Assembly (NCBI RefSeq): GCF_023284045.1
Contig: NZ_JAKIKQ010000002.1
Location: forward strand, 496,001-560,000
Reading direction: 5' to 3'
Length of the DNA: 64,000 bases
Source of the DNA: Shewanella kaireitica
GTDB taxonomy: Bacteria; Pseudomonadota; Gammaproteobacteria; Enterobacterales; Shewanellaceae
This document shows positions 20,378 to 31,248 of the stretch, piece by piece. Below the pieces are notes generated by a model. That model was not told the DNA's origin. It ran no database searches and was given only the letters and a program-made list of their open reading frames with translations. How positions within the stretch are numbered: position 1 is the first letter of the stretch; each line of letters starts with the position of its first letter. A program made the translations under genes and the position numbers.

Positions 20378-22057
20378 TTACTTATGCATTTTACCGCCAG
20401 GAAGCTTCTCTACATATCCAGCAGTATCTTCATGGCATTCTCCACAAGAGAACTGCGCTGTAGCCCACGGCATTTGGAACTTACCATCCTCAGTGAATTG
20501 CTTAGCGTTCGGGTCTAAGTCAATCGTGAACAAATGAGACTTCACATCACCAAACTTAGTAACACCATCTTCACCTAGGTGCGTGACAGCACTCTTAGCC
20601 AGTTTAGGCATATGACAATCGGTACACTCTGCTACAAACTCATGCAATCCAACAGTGAACTCTTTCTTATATTCACCAGTATGACATGACGTACACTCTT
20701 TCACTGCACCAGTATGTAGGCCATCAGCACTATCTTGGTTTACGGTAGATTTGTGCGAGTCATGACAAGTGGTACAAGTCATATCTTTCTTAGGACCAAT
20801 TTCGTCACCGGCTTTAAAGTCACCGTGATCTTCAGGAACGACACCTAAGATTTCATCACCTGTTTGATGATGCTTAGACAAGCCACCGCTAGAGATAATA
20901 CGACCACCCACTTGGCTACCTTCAGGGAAGGCAACGTTGTATGCACTTATATAAGTTGGGTAATCTTTCTCACCGTCACGAGTATGACACTCAGCACAAG
21001 TTACCGCCTTACCAAAGCCCATATCTTCCGCTAAGAAATCTTCAGTAGTACGCGCCATCGCTATCTTAGTGATATTCTCTTTTGATGGAGCCGCGATATG
21101 CTCACTACCCGCACCATGACATGCTTCACACTGTACGCCTTGCTCAGCAAAAGTGCCGCCCATACCTGGTAGATCATCTTGACGGTCTAGATTACGAACA
21201 TCGTCATCTTCGGTAGTGGTTCGCTTCCAACCGGTTGTATGGCAGTTACCGCACTTATACTGGTAGTTCATCTCAGATGCTTTATAGTCGCCCATCACAT
21301 CAGGATCATCAATGTGATTATCAGGGATGTTCAAAGTACCGTCGCTATTGCGGATGTTATACTGCACGTTATTACCAGTAACGATATAACCTTCAGCATC
21401 TAACCAACGCATCTTCCAATGGTAACCACCTACAACATAGGTCACATCATCGTAGCTCGTCGGTGCACCTAAAGCATTGTTAGTAGTGCCATCACCATCT
21501 GGACCGGCAAACTGCAGCAAGTCGATAGCACCAGTAATGGTCGTTTCTGGTGTATAAGGGAAAACTGGTTGCTCACCATTTGCTATTTTTTGGATCTTGA
21601 AGTTATGTCCAGTCTTAGTAAAAGATTCGTGCTTACCACTGTGACAATCAGCACAAGCAGCTGAACCCACATAACTTAATGGTTCAGGCTCTGGTGTCGC
21701 TTCGATTGTAACGGTTACCACTGCAGATGCTTCATCGGTGCCATCGGTAATGGTGTAGTTAAATTTGACTTCACCGCTGTCCGTACCAGCAGTAAAATCA
21801 ACCTTGCCATCTTTTATAACAGCATCTTCAGAATCCACTGACACGATAGAAAGTGCGTCACCATCAGCGTCTGTATCATTGGCTAAGACATCGATTGTAA
21901 TAGTCTTTGTTGCCATCACGTTAGCGGCATCATCAACTGCGACAGGCGGAGTATTCTCTACTGGGGGAGTGGTATCATCATTATCGCTACCACAAGCAAC
22001 CAACATGGTTATCATACTGGCGAGTAGTAATTTTTTACATGGAATTTGTGCGTTCAT
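20378..22057 (-). CDS. Octaheme c-type cytochrome lipoprotein with N-terminal Ig-like repeat
   Basis: 559 residues from the ATG at 22057, which has GAGGATG upstream; a longer frame starts 84 bases earlier without such a site. A lipoprotein signal (L-V-A-C-G) predicts lipidation. Next comes a proline-rich linker and a VCBS/cadherin-like module (V-D-V-L-A-N-D-T-D-A-D-G-D-A-L pattern), then eight CXXCH haem-binding motifs: CADCH, CGNCH, CEACH, CAECH, CTTCH, CTSCH, CTDCH, CGECH. This suggests a surface- or periplasm-exposed electron carrier like those used for extracellular or alternative respiration. The terminal acceptor is unknown. A two-component system lies immediately upstream on the same strand. 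Confidence 0.9.
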   Translation of the reverse strand: MNAQIPCKKLLLASMITMLVACGSDNDDTTPPVENTPPVAVDDAANVMATKTITIDVLANDTDADGDALSIVSVDSEDAVIKDGKVDFTAGTDSGEVKFNYTITDGTDEASAVVTVTIEATPEPEPLSYVGSAACADCHSGKHESFTKTGHNFKIQKIANGEQPVFPYTPETTITGAIDLLQFAGPDGDGTTNNALGAPTSYDDVTYVVGGYHWKMRWLDAEGYIVTGNNVQYNIRNSDGTLNIPDNHIDDPDVMGDYKASEMNYQYKCGNCHTTGWKRTTTEDDDVRNLDRQDDLPGMGGTFAEQGVQCEACHGAGSEHIAAPSKENITKIAMARTTEDFLAEDMGFGKAVTCAECHTRDGEKDYPTYISAYNVAFPEGSQVGGRIISSGGLSKHHQTGDEILGVVPEDHGDFKAGDEIGPKKDMTCTTCHDSHKSTVNQDSADGLHTGAVKECTSCHTGEYKKEFTVGLHEFVAECTDCHMPKLAKSAVTHLGEDGVTKFGDVKSHLFTIDLDPNAKQFTEDGKFQMPWATAQFSCGECHEDTAGYVEKLPGGKMHK

Positions 22058-22179
22058 AAGTTCATCCTCAACATTGCTCATATTCATATCGCCAACGTTG
22101 CAGGGAATGGCGATTGATATGTCTCTATGGACATGCAACAAGTATTGAAGAGTTACTACTAAAGAGATAGATGACTAGA

Positions 22180-22206
22180 GTTCACTAAAACTAACAACTT
22201 GTGAAC
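22180..22206. promoter_or_regulatory. Inverted repeat GTTCAC-N15-GTGAAC upstream of the cytochrome gene
   Basis: GTTCAC (22180-22185) and GTGAAC (22201-22206) lie in the short space between the response-regulator stop and the cytochrome start. It is a candidate operator for the neighbouring winged-helix response regulator; this is inference only. Confidence 0.35.
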
Positions 22207-22250
22207 TATAGTTATCAACAATCTCTTAACTCGTTATTTATTAAATATTT

Positions 22251-22889
22251 TTAATCTTCCGATAAGTTGTAGTGCTGTAAAACAAATTGACCAGTATTTG
22301 TCAAAATGTAGATCTTCTTCTCATTTTGCATCACTAAGCCCGCTTTTTTTAACTGACGTAAGTGGAAGTTAAACTTGGTGTGATCGTCTATTTCAACTAA
22401 ACGACATAGATCCATAAACTTAAGCTCTTTATGTATTGCTAGTACTCTCAGCGCTTTTCTTCTATTTGGATTTGCCAACGCACTGTAGACAAGGTCAGGA
22501 TCCAGATCAGCACGGCTCTTAAGTAGCTGTTTCTCAGTTAAACTACGCCGAATTGTTACAATTAGCTCCTGGCTCTTAAAAGGCTTAGTAATCACACTGT
22601 CAGCGCCTTTTTTCATCGCATCGACAGCGGTATCAACTGTGGCGTAGGCTGTAATAATGATAACTGCTATAAAGGGTTGGTTCTGTCGCAAATTTGATAT
22701 TGCTTCAACACCTGTCATACCCGACATCAATAGATCCATCAATGCTATGTCAAAATGGCGCTTCTCACTTAGCTCAATAGCACTTTCGGCACTATAGACC
22801 GCTGTAACTTCAAAGCCCTCCAACTCGAGGATTTCAACCATATTGCGGCTTAATTCAATATCATCTTCAGCCAGTAATATAGAGATCAT
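22251..22889 (-). CDS. Response regulator with ArsR-like winged-helix output domain
   Basis: 212 residues from the ATG at 22889, which overlaps the kinase stop (TAATG) and has GGGAG 9 bases upstream. The receiver domain (1-120) has acidic pocket E8-D9-D10, phospho-acceptor D52 (M-D-L-L-M), the T-A-Y switch region and K in T-K-P-F-K. The C-terminal part (about 135-212) is a winged helix of the ArsR/helix-turn-helix type (A-L-A-N-P-N-R-R-K-A-L-R-V-L, then F-N-F-H-L-R-Q-L-K-K-A-G-L-V). This is not the OmpR, NarL or NtrC output type. It is co-transcribed with its kinase and next to the cytochrome it may control. Confidence 0.88.
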   Translation of the reverse strand: MISILLAEDDIELSRNMVEILELEGFEVTAVYSAESAIELSEKRHFDIALMDLLMSGMTGVEAISNLRQNQPFIAVIIITAYATVDTAVDAMKKGADSVITKPFKSQELIVTIRRSLTEKQLLKSRADLDPDLVYSALANPNRRKALRVLAIHKELKFMDLCRLVEIDDHTKFNFHLRQLKKAGLVMQNEKKIYILTNTGQFVLQHYNLSED

Positions 22890-24283
22890 TAATAGTACTC
22901 CCGATAAAAAATCAGTTCGACGCATGTACCAAGATCTTTGCTACTCACGATATGCATTTCCCCATTATGTAACGACGTTATTTGCTCACATATTGCCAAG
23001 CCTAAGCCAGTTCCCTTCCCAACAGGTTTCGTTGAGTAAAATAGCTCCGTAGCCTTACTAAGCTCAGCCTCACTCATACCACAACCAGTATCTTCAACTC
23101 GCACTGTGACTTTATTTTTTTCCTGTACTGCAGTGACAATGATAGATTGATTATCGGGTGATGCATCAATGGCGTTACAGATTAGGTTGATAAATAACTC
23201 TTCCAACTTAACTTTTTCAGCATACAAAATAATGTCATCGCTGCAATTAACCTCAATTTGATGATGCTTAATTCGGTGAGACAACAGCTGCACAGCAGAG
23301 CCAAGTACATCACTGATGGCAACAAAACTTTTCTTACCTGATGCAGGCCTAGCGTAACTTAATAGTTCCTTACTAATTGCCGATGCTCGTTCAATGCCTA
23401 GCCGAGCCCGATAAAGATAATTGCTATCAGTTTCATTGTGATCGTTGTTTTTGCGCTCCCATAGATCCAGCGCCAACGTAGAAGAAGCCAGAGGATTATT
23501 TATCTCGTGTGCAACCCCCATCGCTAACTGCCCTATCGCTTTATACTTGTCAGCTTCAATCGCTCGAGTCAGCTTAGCTTCAGTGGCTTGCTCTTTTTCC
23601 AAATCAAATACTTTCAGCGCTTTAAACAACGCTACTAGAATCAATCCTCCAGCCAAAGTTCGCAGCACTGGCACACTGTGATGGTAGTCAGTAGGAACCA
23701 AACCAGACAACACGCCATAGATAAGTAGTCCGACTCCACTGATCACAAAATACAGACCATAATGATGATTTTCCTGGCGTAAGCTGTTGCCATATACAGC
23801 CATACCAATCCCCGCTAAGGAGGCACTACCAAAACCAATAAGCACTCGAGTGTATTGGCTCGCCTCAAGGAAACCGGTCTTATTTACCGCCAAATCATGT
23901 AAATCAGGAATAAGTAACCAAAGGTAACTGACTATTATTGTCACTAGTACTCCGTGTCCAACCAGAGCAACCCGTTTATTGGTAATACTGAGTATTTGCC
24001 AAGCAAACACCATCAGTGCTATGTAGGAAAGAAGTAACTTAGCAAGGCATAACCACTGAGTCAGTAACTGATACTGCTGTGCAATATGATCCGAGAAAAT
24101 AATCACATAAAGCTCTGACCATTCATGAAAAGCATGAGTAAAACCAAATGCAGCCAAAGCCCATAACGTTGATGCGACTTTTAATTGGCTAAACCTAAAA
24201 TTTCGGAACACGACCGCACAGCCAATCGAGAAGAACACGAGGCCGTAGAACAGGTAGATATTGAAAGTAATAAAAACTGGCAT
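22889..24283 (-). CDS. Membrane sensor histidine kinase, cognate to the downstream regulator
   Basis: 464 residues. About six or seven hydrophobic helices fill residues 5-225, with no large periplasmic loop, so sensing is probably in the membrane. HisKA has the phospho-acceptor H259 in M-G-V-A-H-E-I-N-N-P, of the NtrB/ZraS subfamily. The ATPase domain shows N (N-L-I-C-N-A-I-D-A), G1 (D-T-G-C-G-M) and G2 (G-T-G-L-G-L-A-I) boxes. Its stop overlaps the regulator's start by one base. The signal is unknown; a redox or acceptor signal would fit the cytochrome neighbour. Confidence 0.9.
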   Translation of the reverse strand: MPVFITFNIYLFYGLVFFSIGCAVVFRNFRFSQLKVASTLWALAAFGFTHAFHEWSELYVIIFSDHIAQQYQLLTQWLCLAKLLLSYIALMVFAWQILSITNKRVALVGHGVLVTIIVSYLWLLIPDLHDLAVNKTGFLEASQYTRVLIGFGSASLAGIGMAVYGNSLRQENHHYGLYFVISGVGLLIYGVLSGLVPTDYHHSVPVLRTLAGGLILVALFKALKVFDLEKEQATEAKLTRAIEADKYKAIGQLAMGVAHEINNPLASSTLALDLWERKNNDHNETDSNYLYRARLGIERASAISKELLSYARPASGKKSFVAISDVLGSAVQLLSHRIKHHQIEVNCSDDIILYAEKVKLEELFINLICNAIDASPDNQSIIVTAVQEKNKVTVRVEDTGCGMSEAELSKATELFYSTKPVGKGTGLGLAICEQITSLHNGEMHIVSSKDLGTCVELIFYREYY

Positions 24284-24369
24284 ACTAATAACATAGCACT
24301 ATGGTTTTAAACTGAAGATGATCTCCTTCTAAGTTTATCTATTCAAGCGTTGCGCTAGCTCATAAAACA

Positions 24370-24405
24370 AAGAACCATTTAAGCAATAACGCCTAAATGG
24401 TTCTT
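24370..24405 (-). terminator. Terminator of the mla-ibaG-murA operon
   Basis: A perfect 12-bp stem (AAGAACCATTTA at 24370-24381 with TAAATGGTTCTT at 24394-24405) is followed on the minus strand by TTGTTTTA. It lies behind murA. Confidence 0.85.
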
Positions 24406-24433
24406 ATTTAGAAAATAATCTGTAACTGAACGA

Positions 24434-25702
<1,269 letters not shown>

Positions 25703-25714
25703 CTAAATCCGCAA

Positions 25715-25966
25715 TTACATATTAAAAACTTTTTCACGCTTCCATTGTGTCGGCGTGAAAGCGTTAATCGTAATTGCGTGTAACTCACCACTGGTAATGT
25801 GAGCCATTAATGGACCATAAATAGTTTGTTGCTGCTTTACGCGCCCCATACCGTCGAAACACTCACCAACAGCGACAATTTTGTAGTGAGTACCTTCTTG
25901 AGTCACTTTAACTTCGTCGAGAGATAATGCTTCTAACAGGATAGCTTCTATATCTTTACATTCCAT
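25715..25966 (-). CDS. ibaG: BolA family iron-metabolism protein IbaG
   Basis: 83 residues from ATG at 25966 (M-E-C-K-D-I-E-A-I-L), preceded by AGGTG; a TTG 30 bases upstream is in frame but overlaps mlaB. The BolA fold signature is clear: V-G-E-C-F-D-G-M-G-R-V-K-Q-Q-Q-T-I-Y and H-A-I-T-I. The conserved Cys and His can hold an Fe-S cluster with monothiol glutaredoxin. It sits between mlaB and murA, as in E. coli. Confidence 0.93.
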   Translation of the reverse strand: MECKDIEAILLEALSLDEVKVTQEGTHYKIVAVGECFDGMGRVKQQQTIYGPLMAHITSGELHAITINAFTPTQWKREKVFNM

Positions 25967-25979
25967 GGAACTGTTCACC

Positions 25980-26273
25980 TTACTGTGCTTCTTCAATAAA
26001 GAAGTCGTTTAAATCATATAATACAATAAATTTCTTAAGCTGCTCTGAAGCAGAAACCAGTTTTAAGCTGGCGCCTCTAGCAGCAAAAATACTGACTAAT
26101 TCGAGTAAAAATGCCACTCCGGCACTGTCGCAATATTCAATGGCCGATAACTGCAAAAATGCAGTATCGACATCTAATAAGCAATGTCTGTCATTCCATA
26201 GACTGATTACGGCTTGCTGATCTAGACAGCCACTAATCGCACAAATTATGCCTTGTTGTTGAAAGCTAGCCAC
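25980..26273 (-). CDS. mlaB: STAS-domain protein MlaB of the phospholipid ABC transporter
   Basis: 97 residues from a GTG at 26273 that overlaps the mlaC stop (TAGTG). The fold is a single STAS domain with L-D-V-D and the I-E-Y-C-D-S-A-G-V-A-F-L-L-E-L segment around the conserved Ser. MlaB binds the MlaF ATPase in the cytoplasm and is needed for stability of the MlaFEDB complex. Confidence 0.92.
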   Translation of the reverse strand: MASFQQQGIICAISGCLDQQAVISLWNDRHCLLDVDTAFLQLSAIEYCDSAGVAFLLELVSIFAARGASLKLVSASEQLKKFIVLYDLNDFFIEEAQ

Positions 26274-26944
26274 TAATTCGCCTGCTCAATTACACTTAAG
26301 TCAATATGAGTCTCGGTGCGCTCAATCAGCATTTCAATTACAGGTTCTATTCCTTTTTGACGCACCAAATTGGTGATCTCAGATTTCTTAGAAGACAATA
26401 AACTAACGCCTTCTGCCACCAGGTCAAACGCCTTCCAGGTGTCATCCTTTAAACGTCGAGCCTTAAACTGTAAGCTAATATCAGGTCGCCCTTTATCTAT
26501 AATCCTAACATTAACATTAACCATCTTCTCACCCGTAAAGTCTTTAGCAGGGCTAAACTCCACTGTTTGATCAGTATATTCAGTAAATGCCTGTGCATAG
26601 GTTGAGATTAAGTAACCACGAAAAGCTTCTACAAAGCGAGCTCGTTCATCTTTTGTAGTGTCACGCAGGTATTGGCCCAGTACTTTATAAGACGCATATT
26701 TGTAGTCAATATACGGCATTAATTCTTCCGTCACGATAACTTTAAGGTGATCAGGGTTATCCACAATCAACTGCTTATCTTGATTAAAACGGGCAAAGGT
26801 TTTTTGAGAAACAGCTTCTACTAGTGTGTAGGGATTGGTTGTATCGATTTCAATGTCTACTGCACTATCGTCTGCAGCGTGGGCTGTGAAACCTAATATA
26901 ACCGCTGAAGCCAAGACTAATCCACGAAAAAAATTGTTAAACAT
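26273..26944 (-). CDS. mlaC: Periplasmic phospholipid-binding protein MlaC
   Basis: 223 residues from ATG at 26944, for which GGAG is at the best spacing; an ATG two codons earlier is too close. A signal peptide (M-F-N-N-F-F-R-G-L-V-L-A-S-A-V-I-L-G ... A-H-A) is followed by the MlaC/Ttg2D fold (Y-I-D-Y-K-Y-A-S-Y-K-V-L-G and F-R-G-Y-L-I-S-T-Y-A). MlaC shuttles phospholipid between the outer-membrane MlaA complex and inner-membrane MlaFEDB. It lies 17 bases after mlaD. Confidence 0.94.
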   Translation of the reverse strand: MFNNFFRGLVLASAVILGFTAHAADDSAVDIEIDTTNPYTLVEAVSQKTFARFNQDKQLIVDNPDHLKVIVTEELMPYIDYKYASYKVLGQYLRDTTKDERARFVEAFRGYLISTYAQAFTEYTDQTVEFSPAKDFTGEKMVNVNVRIIDKGRPDISLQFKARRLKDDTWKAFDLVAEGVSLLSSKKSEITNLVRQKGIEPVIEMLIERTETHIDLSVIEQAN

Positions 26945-26961
26945 ATCCATTACTCCAACTA

Positions 26962-27432
26962 CTAATCCTTAGTGCCTGCACTATAAAGAAATTGGCCTAT
27001 CAACTCCTCCAGTACCAAGGCGGAATGCGTATCATCAATACTGTCGCCATCAACTAACATCTCAATATCATCGTCCATAAACCCCGGAGATAGGCCTAAA
27101 AACTGTTCGCCCAATAAGCCTGAGGTTAAAATAGATAAACTGCTGGTTTCGGGAAAATACTTGTATTGTTTGTCCATCGACAAACTGACAACCGGAACCA
27201 ACCTTTCTGGATCTAACTCAATAGCACTAACACGACCAACAACAACACCACCAACCTTGACCGGTGAGCGCACTTTCAAACCACCTATGTTGTCGAATTT
27301 TGCATGCAAGGTGTAACTATTGTCGCCAGTTTTCACTTCAACATTGGCGACATTAAAAACCAATATCAAAAATGCTGCCAACCCTGACAATAAAAATAGA
27401 CCGACCAATACCTCAATCTTCCGTGTCAACAT
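26962..27432 (-). CDS. mlaD: MCE-domain protein MlaD
   Basis: 156 residues: one N-terminal membrane helix (about 7-27) and one MCE domain (A-K-F-D-N-I-G-G-L-K-V-R-S-P-V-K-V-G-G-V), with the hydrophobic pore-loop segment L-G-E-Q-F-L-G-L. MlaD forms a hexameric ring on MlaE through which lipid passes. Confidence 0.95.
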   Translation of the reverse strand: MLTRKIEVLVGLFLLSGLAAFLILVFNVANVEVKTGDNSYTLHAKFDNIGGLKVRSPVKVGGVVVGRVSAIELDPERLVPVVSLSMDKQYKYFPETSSLSILTSGLLGEQFLGLSPGFMDDDIEMLVDGDSIDDTHSALVLEELIGQFLYSAGTKD

Positions 27433-27503
27433 AACTCATTTACCACTCTATTCAATAAATCTAAACAATAATTAACCGCAATAACAACGTTAGAAATTAG
27501 TAA

Positions 27504-28289
27504 TTAGCTACCAAACATCATTGCCGTTAGTAGAAAATCCAATGCCAATACCGCAAGGCTCGACTGCACTACGGTTTGGGTCGTTGCGCGGCTGATCCCC
27601 TCAGGGTTCGGGATGACATGATAGCCACGATAAAGTGCAATCCAGGTGACCACAACGGCAAACAACAAGCTCTTAATCATGCAGTTAACAATATCTTGTC
27701 GCCACTCTACAGATGACTGCAAAATTGACCAAAAGGCCCCACTATCAATGCCCTTCCACTCCACGCCAACAATATGGCCACCATAGATACCAATTGCTGT
27801 GAACATTAATGCTAAAAGCGGCAAGCTAATCACTCCAGCCCAAAACCGCGGCGCTATAATCTGCCTTAATGGATCGACCGCCATCATCTCTAAGCTTGAT
27901 AACTGCTCGGTACTCTTCATTAACGCGAGCTCAGCAGTTAGCGCTGAACCTGCCCGCCCAGCAAACAGTAATGCCGTAACCACAGGGCCTAATTCTCGTA
28001 ATAAACTCAAGGCGACCATCGGGCCCAAGCTCTCTTCAGTACCAAACCCTACTAGAATATTATAGCCCTGTAGGGCTAGTACCATGCCAATAAATAGCCC
28101 AGAGACTAAAATGATGACCATTGATTGCACGCCAATGACATACAGTTGCTTTATTAGTAATGGCAGGCCTTTCTTCAATCTTGGACGATGCGCGATAGCT
28201 CCCCAAAGCATTAATCCCGCTCTGCCAAGTCCAGTCACTAACTCAATAGCGCTGCGACCCAATTTAGCAATTTGTTCAGTCAAGCCCAC
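27504..28289 (-). CDS. mlaE: Phospholipid ABC transporter permease MlaE
   Basis: 261 residues starting with GTG at 28289 inside the end of mlaF (14-base overlap). It has five or six membrane helices and the MlaE/PermE signature [20 protein letters not shown], the coupling region for MlaF. It is the integral core of the inner-membrane lipid transporter. Confidence 0.95.
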   Translation of the reverse strand: MGLTEQIAKLGRSAIELVTGLGRAGLMLWGAIAHRPRLKKGLPLLIKQLYVIGVQSMVIILVSGLFIGMVLALQGYNILVGFGTEESLGPMVALSLLRELGPVVTALLFAGRAGSALTAELALMKSTEQLSSLEMMAVDPLRQIIAPRFWAGVISLPLLALMFTAIGIYGGHIVGVEWKGIDSGAFWSILQSSVEWRQDIVNCMIKSLLFAVVVTWIALYRGYHVIPNPEGISRATTQTVVQSSLAVLALDFLLTAMMFGS

Positions 28290-29088
28290 TTAACAACTCC
28301 TTTTTATAATCAGGCGCAGGGTAATGAAACGGCACAGGTCCGTCTGGTTCCCCCTCTATAAACTGTTTCAATTGCGGATTATCAGCTAAGCGAAGCTCAT
28401 CAGGTGTGCCATGGGCAATAATTCTTTTATCTGCCAATACATAAACATAATCAGCAATACCTAACACCTCATCCACATCATGAGATACCACCACAGAAGT
28501 AAGATTAAGTGCATCGGAGAGTTCACGAATAAGCTTAACTAACACCCCCATGGAGATAGGATCTTGTCCGGCAAAGGGCTCATCATAAAGAATGATTTCA
28601 GGCTCTAAGGCAATTGCACGAGCCAATGCAGCTCTACGCTGCATACCACCCGATAACTCCGTTGGCATTAACTTAGCAGCCCCGCGCAGCCCGACGGCTT
28701 CTAGCTTCATCAATACAATACGGCGAATGATGGCTTCAGGCAGACCAGAGTGCTCTCTTAGTGCAAAAGCGACGTTATCGAATACGTTAATATCGGTGAA
28801 GAGTGCGCCGCTTTGAAAAAGCATACTCATACGCTTTCGCAGTGCAAACAGCTCATTACGATTGCATTGATGCACATCAGTACCATCAAATAGTACTTTG
28901 CCTTTATCTGGATTAAGTTGACCACCAATCAGTTTTAGTAAGGTTGTCTTACCGATACCGCTTGGCCCCATAATCGCAGTCACCTTGCCGGTCGGGATCG
29001 ACAGACTAATGTCCTCATAAATAACATGAGAACCTCGGCTAAAGGCCATATTCTGGATTTCGACCAATGAGTTATGCTTTTGAGTCAT
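28276..29088 (-). CDS. mlaF: Phospholipid ABC transporter ATPase MlaF
   Basis: 270 residues from the ATG at 29088, with AGGG eight bases upstream; an ATG five codons earlier is possible. Walker A is G-P-S-G-I-G-K-T (41-48), signature L-S-G-G-M-Q-R-R and Walker B I-I-L-Y-D-E-P-F. The C-terminal extension ending in the D-G-P-V-P-F-H-Y-P segment is typical of MlaF. First gene of the minus-strand mla operon, divergent from yrbG. Confidence 0.96.
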   Translation of the reverse strand: MTQKHNSLVEIQNMAFSRGSHVIYEDISLSIPTGKVTAIMGPSGIGKTTLLKLIGGQLNPDKGKVLFDGTDVHQCNRNELFALRKRMSMLFQSGALFTDINVFDNVAFALREHSGLPEAIIRRIVLMKLEAVGLRGAAKLMPTELSGGMQRRAALARAIALEPEIILYDEPFAGQDPISMGVLVKLIRELSDALNLTSVVVSHDVDEVLGIADYVYVLADKRIIAHGTPDELRLADNPQLKQFIEGEPDGPVPFHYPAPDYKKELLSGLD

Positions 29089-29263
29089 GCATGAGCCCTG
29101 CATTCGAAGTTAGAAACATCCATTTTTCCATACCGCAAAGGAAGAAATTGTACGTAATTGGCCATTCAGGTACAACCAAATCAACACTATCTCGACTCAA
29201 TACTTTCATTTTCCTTCAATTACAGCGAAAATACGCGGCTATATCCCAAAATACTAAGAATCG

Positions 29264-30223
29264 ATGTTATTTAATATATTTTTGTTAGTGGCTGGCTTAG
29301 GTGCTTTAGTCTGGAGTGCAGATAAGTTTGTCTATGGTGCAGCAGCTTTCGCACGTAACTTAGGCCTTCCGCCAATGTTGATCGGCTTAACCATCGTCGC
29401 GATGGGTAGCTCTGCTCCTGAAATGTTTGTTGCAGCGACAGCCTCAATGGAAGGAATGACAGATACTGCAATTGGCAATGTACTCGGCTCAAATATTGCG
29501 AATGTCACTCTTATCTTAGGTATTACAGCACTACTTGGTGCAATTTCTGTCAGCTCGCAAACCCTAAGGCGTGAAATACCTTTGATGCTAGCCGCGACGG
29601 CGATTGTGGGTTACTTTTTACATGACGGTTTTCTAACTCGCATCGAAGGTGTGTCTTTAATGGTGCTGTTTTTCGCATTGATGGGATACCTTATTTGGCA
29701 TGCGCTGACCAATAAAAATCGCGATGCGTTGGCAATAGATGCTGAAAGTGAGATCCCAGCAGACGTCCCGACTAAGAAAGCCATTTTTTGGCTTATCATT
29801 GGCATGGTATTATTACCATTGTCTGCAGACTGGATGGTTCAAGGAGCCGTGGGGATTGCCAAGGCATACCACCTTTCAGATCTCGTTATCGGACTCACCA
29901 TTATTGCGGTCGGCACGAGCTTACCAGAGCTTGCAGCTTGTGTAGCCGGTGTGCTGAAAAAAGAAGATGACTTAGCCATCGGTAATATTGTTGGCTCAAA
30001 CTTATTTAACATTTTAGCGGTACTTGCACTCCCCGGCCTCATTGCACCTGGCGAAGTCGATGCAGCAGCAAGTACACGAGATTTCTATATGGTACTTGCA
30101 ACGAGTAGTGCACTTGCAATACTGATCTTATTGACTGGACGCGCACGGCAATTAAAACCGTGGCACGGCGTCGTACTACTGATTACATTTGTTGCATACC
30201 AAGCGTTACTTTTCCTATCTTGA
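29264..30223 (+). CDS. yrbG: Calcium/sodium antiporter YrbG family
   Basis: 319 residues with ten predicted membrane helices and two inverted alpha repeats: G-S-S-A-P-E-M (first) and G-T-S-L-P-E-L-A (second), plus G-S-N-I-A-N and G-S-N-L-F-N, the ion-binding motifs of the CaCA superfamily. It exchanges Ca2+ for Na+ or H+ across the inner membrane. First gene of the kds-lpt-rpoN cluster, divergent from mlaF, as in E. coli. Confidence 0.92.
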   Translation: MLFNIFLLVAGLGALVWSADKFVYGAAAFARNLGLPPMLIGLTIVAMGSSAPEMFVAATASMEGMTDTAIGNVLGSNIANVTLILGITALLGAISVSSQTLRREIPLMLAATAIVGYFLHDGFLTRIEGVSLMVLFFALMGYLIWHALTNKNRDALAIDAESEIPADVPTKKAIFWLIIGMVLLPLSADWMVQGAVGIAKAYHLSDLVIGLTIIAVGTSLPELAACVAGVLKKEDDLAIGNIVGSNLFNILAVLALPGLIAPGEVDAAASTRDFYMVLATSSALAILILLTGRARQLKPWHGVVLLITFVAYQALLFLS

Positions 30224-30269
30224 ATATGAATGCAGCAACTAAAGCAGTAAATAAAAGAGAGACCAAGAA

Positions 30270-31247
30270 ATGGTAGATGAACAGCAGTTACGCCAATGGG
30301 GCACCAAAGTGATTGATATCGAGAAACAAGCCCTCGATAACCTTCACCAGTATGTTGATTCGAGCGAATTTGCCCAAGCTTGCCAACTTATATTGCAATG
30401 TACAGGTAAAGTCATCGTGATGGGCATGGGTAAATCAGGCCATATTGGTAACAAGATATCAGCGACATTAGCCAGTACCGGAACGCCAGCATTCTTTGTC
30501 CACCCAGGTGAAGCGAGCCATGGGGATTTAGGCGTTTTAAGCGAAAACGATATCGTACTTGCTATCTCAAACTCCGGTGAGTCAAGTGAAATACTAACCT
30601 TAATGCCCGTCATTAAGCGTATGGGACTGCCGATGATATCGGTCACGGGCAAACCTGATTCAAACATGGCAAAACTCGCTCAACTGCACCTTTGTATTGA
30701 AGTGCCAGAAGAAGCATGCCCGCTTGGGCTAGCACCGACCTCAAGTACGACAGCTACTTTGGTTATGGGTGATGCACTCGCCGTTGCTTTACTGCAAGCT
30801 CGTGGCTTTACTAAAGATGATTTTGCGCTTTCTCATCCAGGTGGAAGCTTAGGCCGTAAGCTATTATTAAAAGTCAGTGATGTAATGCACAGCGGTAATG
30901 AACTGCCTTTAGTAAAGCATGATATTTGCATTACCGACGCGCTTTATGAGATCTCTAAAAAGGGCTTAGGCATGACGGCGATTGTAGATGAAGCAAACAC
31001 CTTAGTCGGGATCTTTACCGATGGCGATTTGCGCCGGGTGATTGATGCAGAGGTCAACTTACGCACCACTTCTATTGCTGATGTCATGAGTAAAGGTTGC
31101 GTCACGATTACCGACAATGTACTCGCAGCAGAAGCGCTAAAAGTGATGGAAGAGAAAAATATTAACGGCCTTATTGTCATCAATTCAAAGCAACAACCCG
31201 TCGGCGCATTAAATATGCTCGATATGGTAAAAGCAGGAGTGATTTAA
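30270..31247 (+). CDS. kdsD: Arabinose-5-phosphate isomerase KdsD
   Basis: 325 residues: SIS domain (about 35-170, with G-M-G-K-S-G-H-I-G and the S-N-S-G-E-S-S-E phosphosugar-binding loop) followed by two CBS motifs (about 205-325). It converts ribulose 5-phosphate to arabinose 5-phosphate, the first step of Kdo synthesis. It is 46 bases after yrbG and one base before kdsC. Confidence 0.96.
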   Translation: MVDEQQLRQWGTKVIDIEKQALDNLHQYVDSSEFAQACQLILQCTGKVIVMGMGKSGHIGNKISATLASTGTPAFFVHPGEASHGDLGVLSENDIVLAISNSGESSEILTLMPVIKRMGLPMISVTGKPDSNMAKLAQLHLCIEVPEEACPLGLAPTSSTTATLVMGDALAVALLQARGFTKDDFALSHPGGSLGRKLLLKVSDVMHSGNELPLVKHDICITDALYEISKKGLGMTAIVDEANTLVGIFTDGDLRRVIDAEVNLRTTSIADVMSKGCVTITDNVLAAEALKVMEEKNINGLIVINSKQQPVGALNMLDMVKAGVI

Positions 31248-31248
31248 C

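Noticed and set aside
21765..22148. 127-codon plus-strand frame, Ser/Thr-rich
   Set aside because: Antisense to the Asp/Val-rich N-terminal part of the cytochrome gene.
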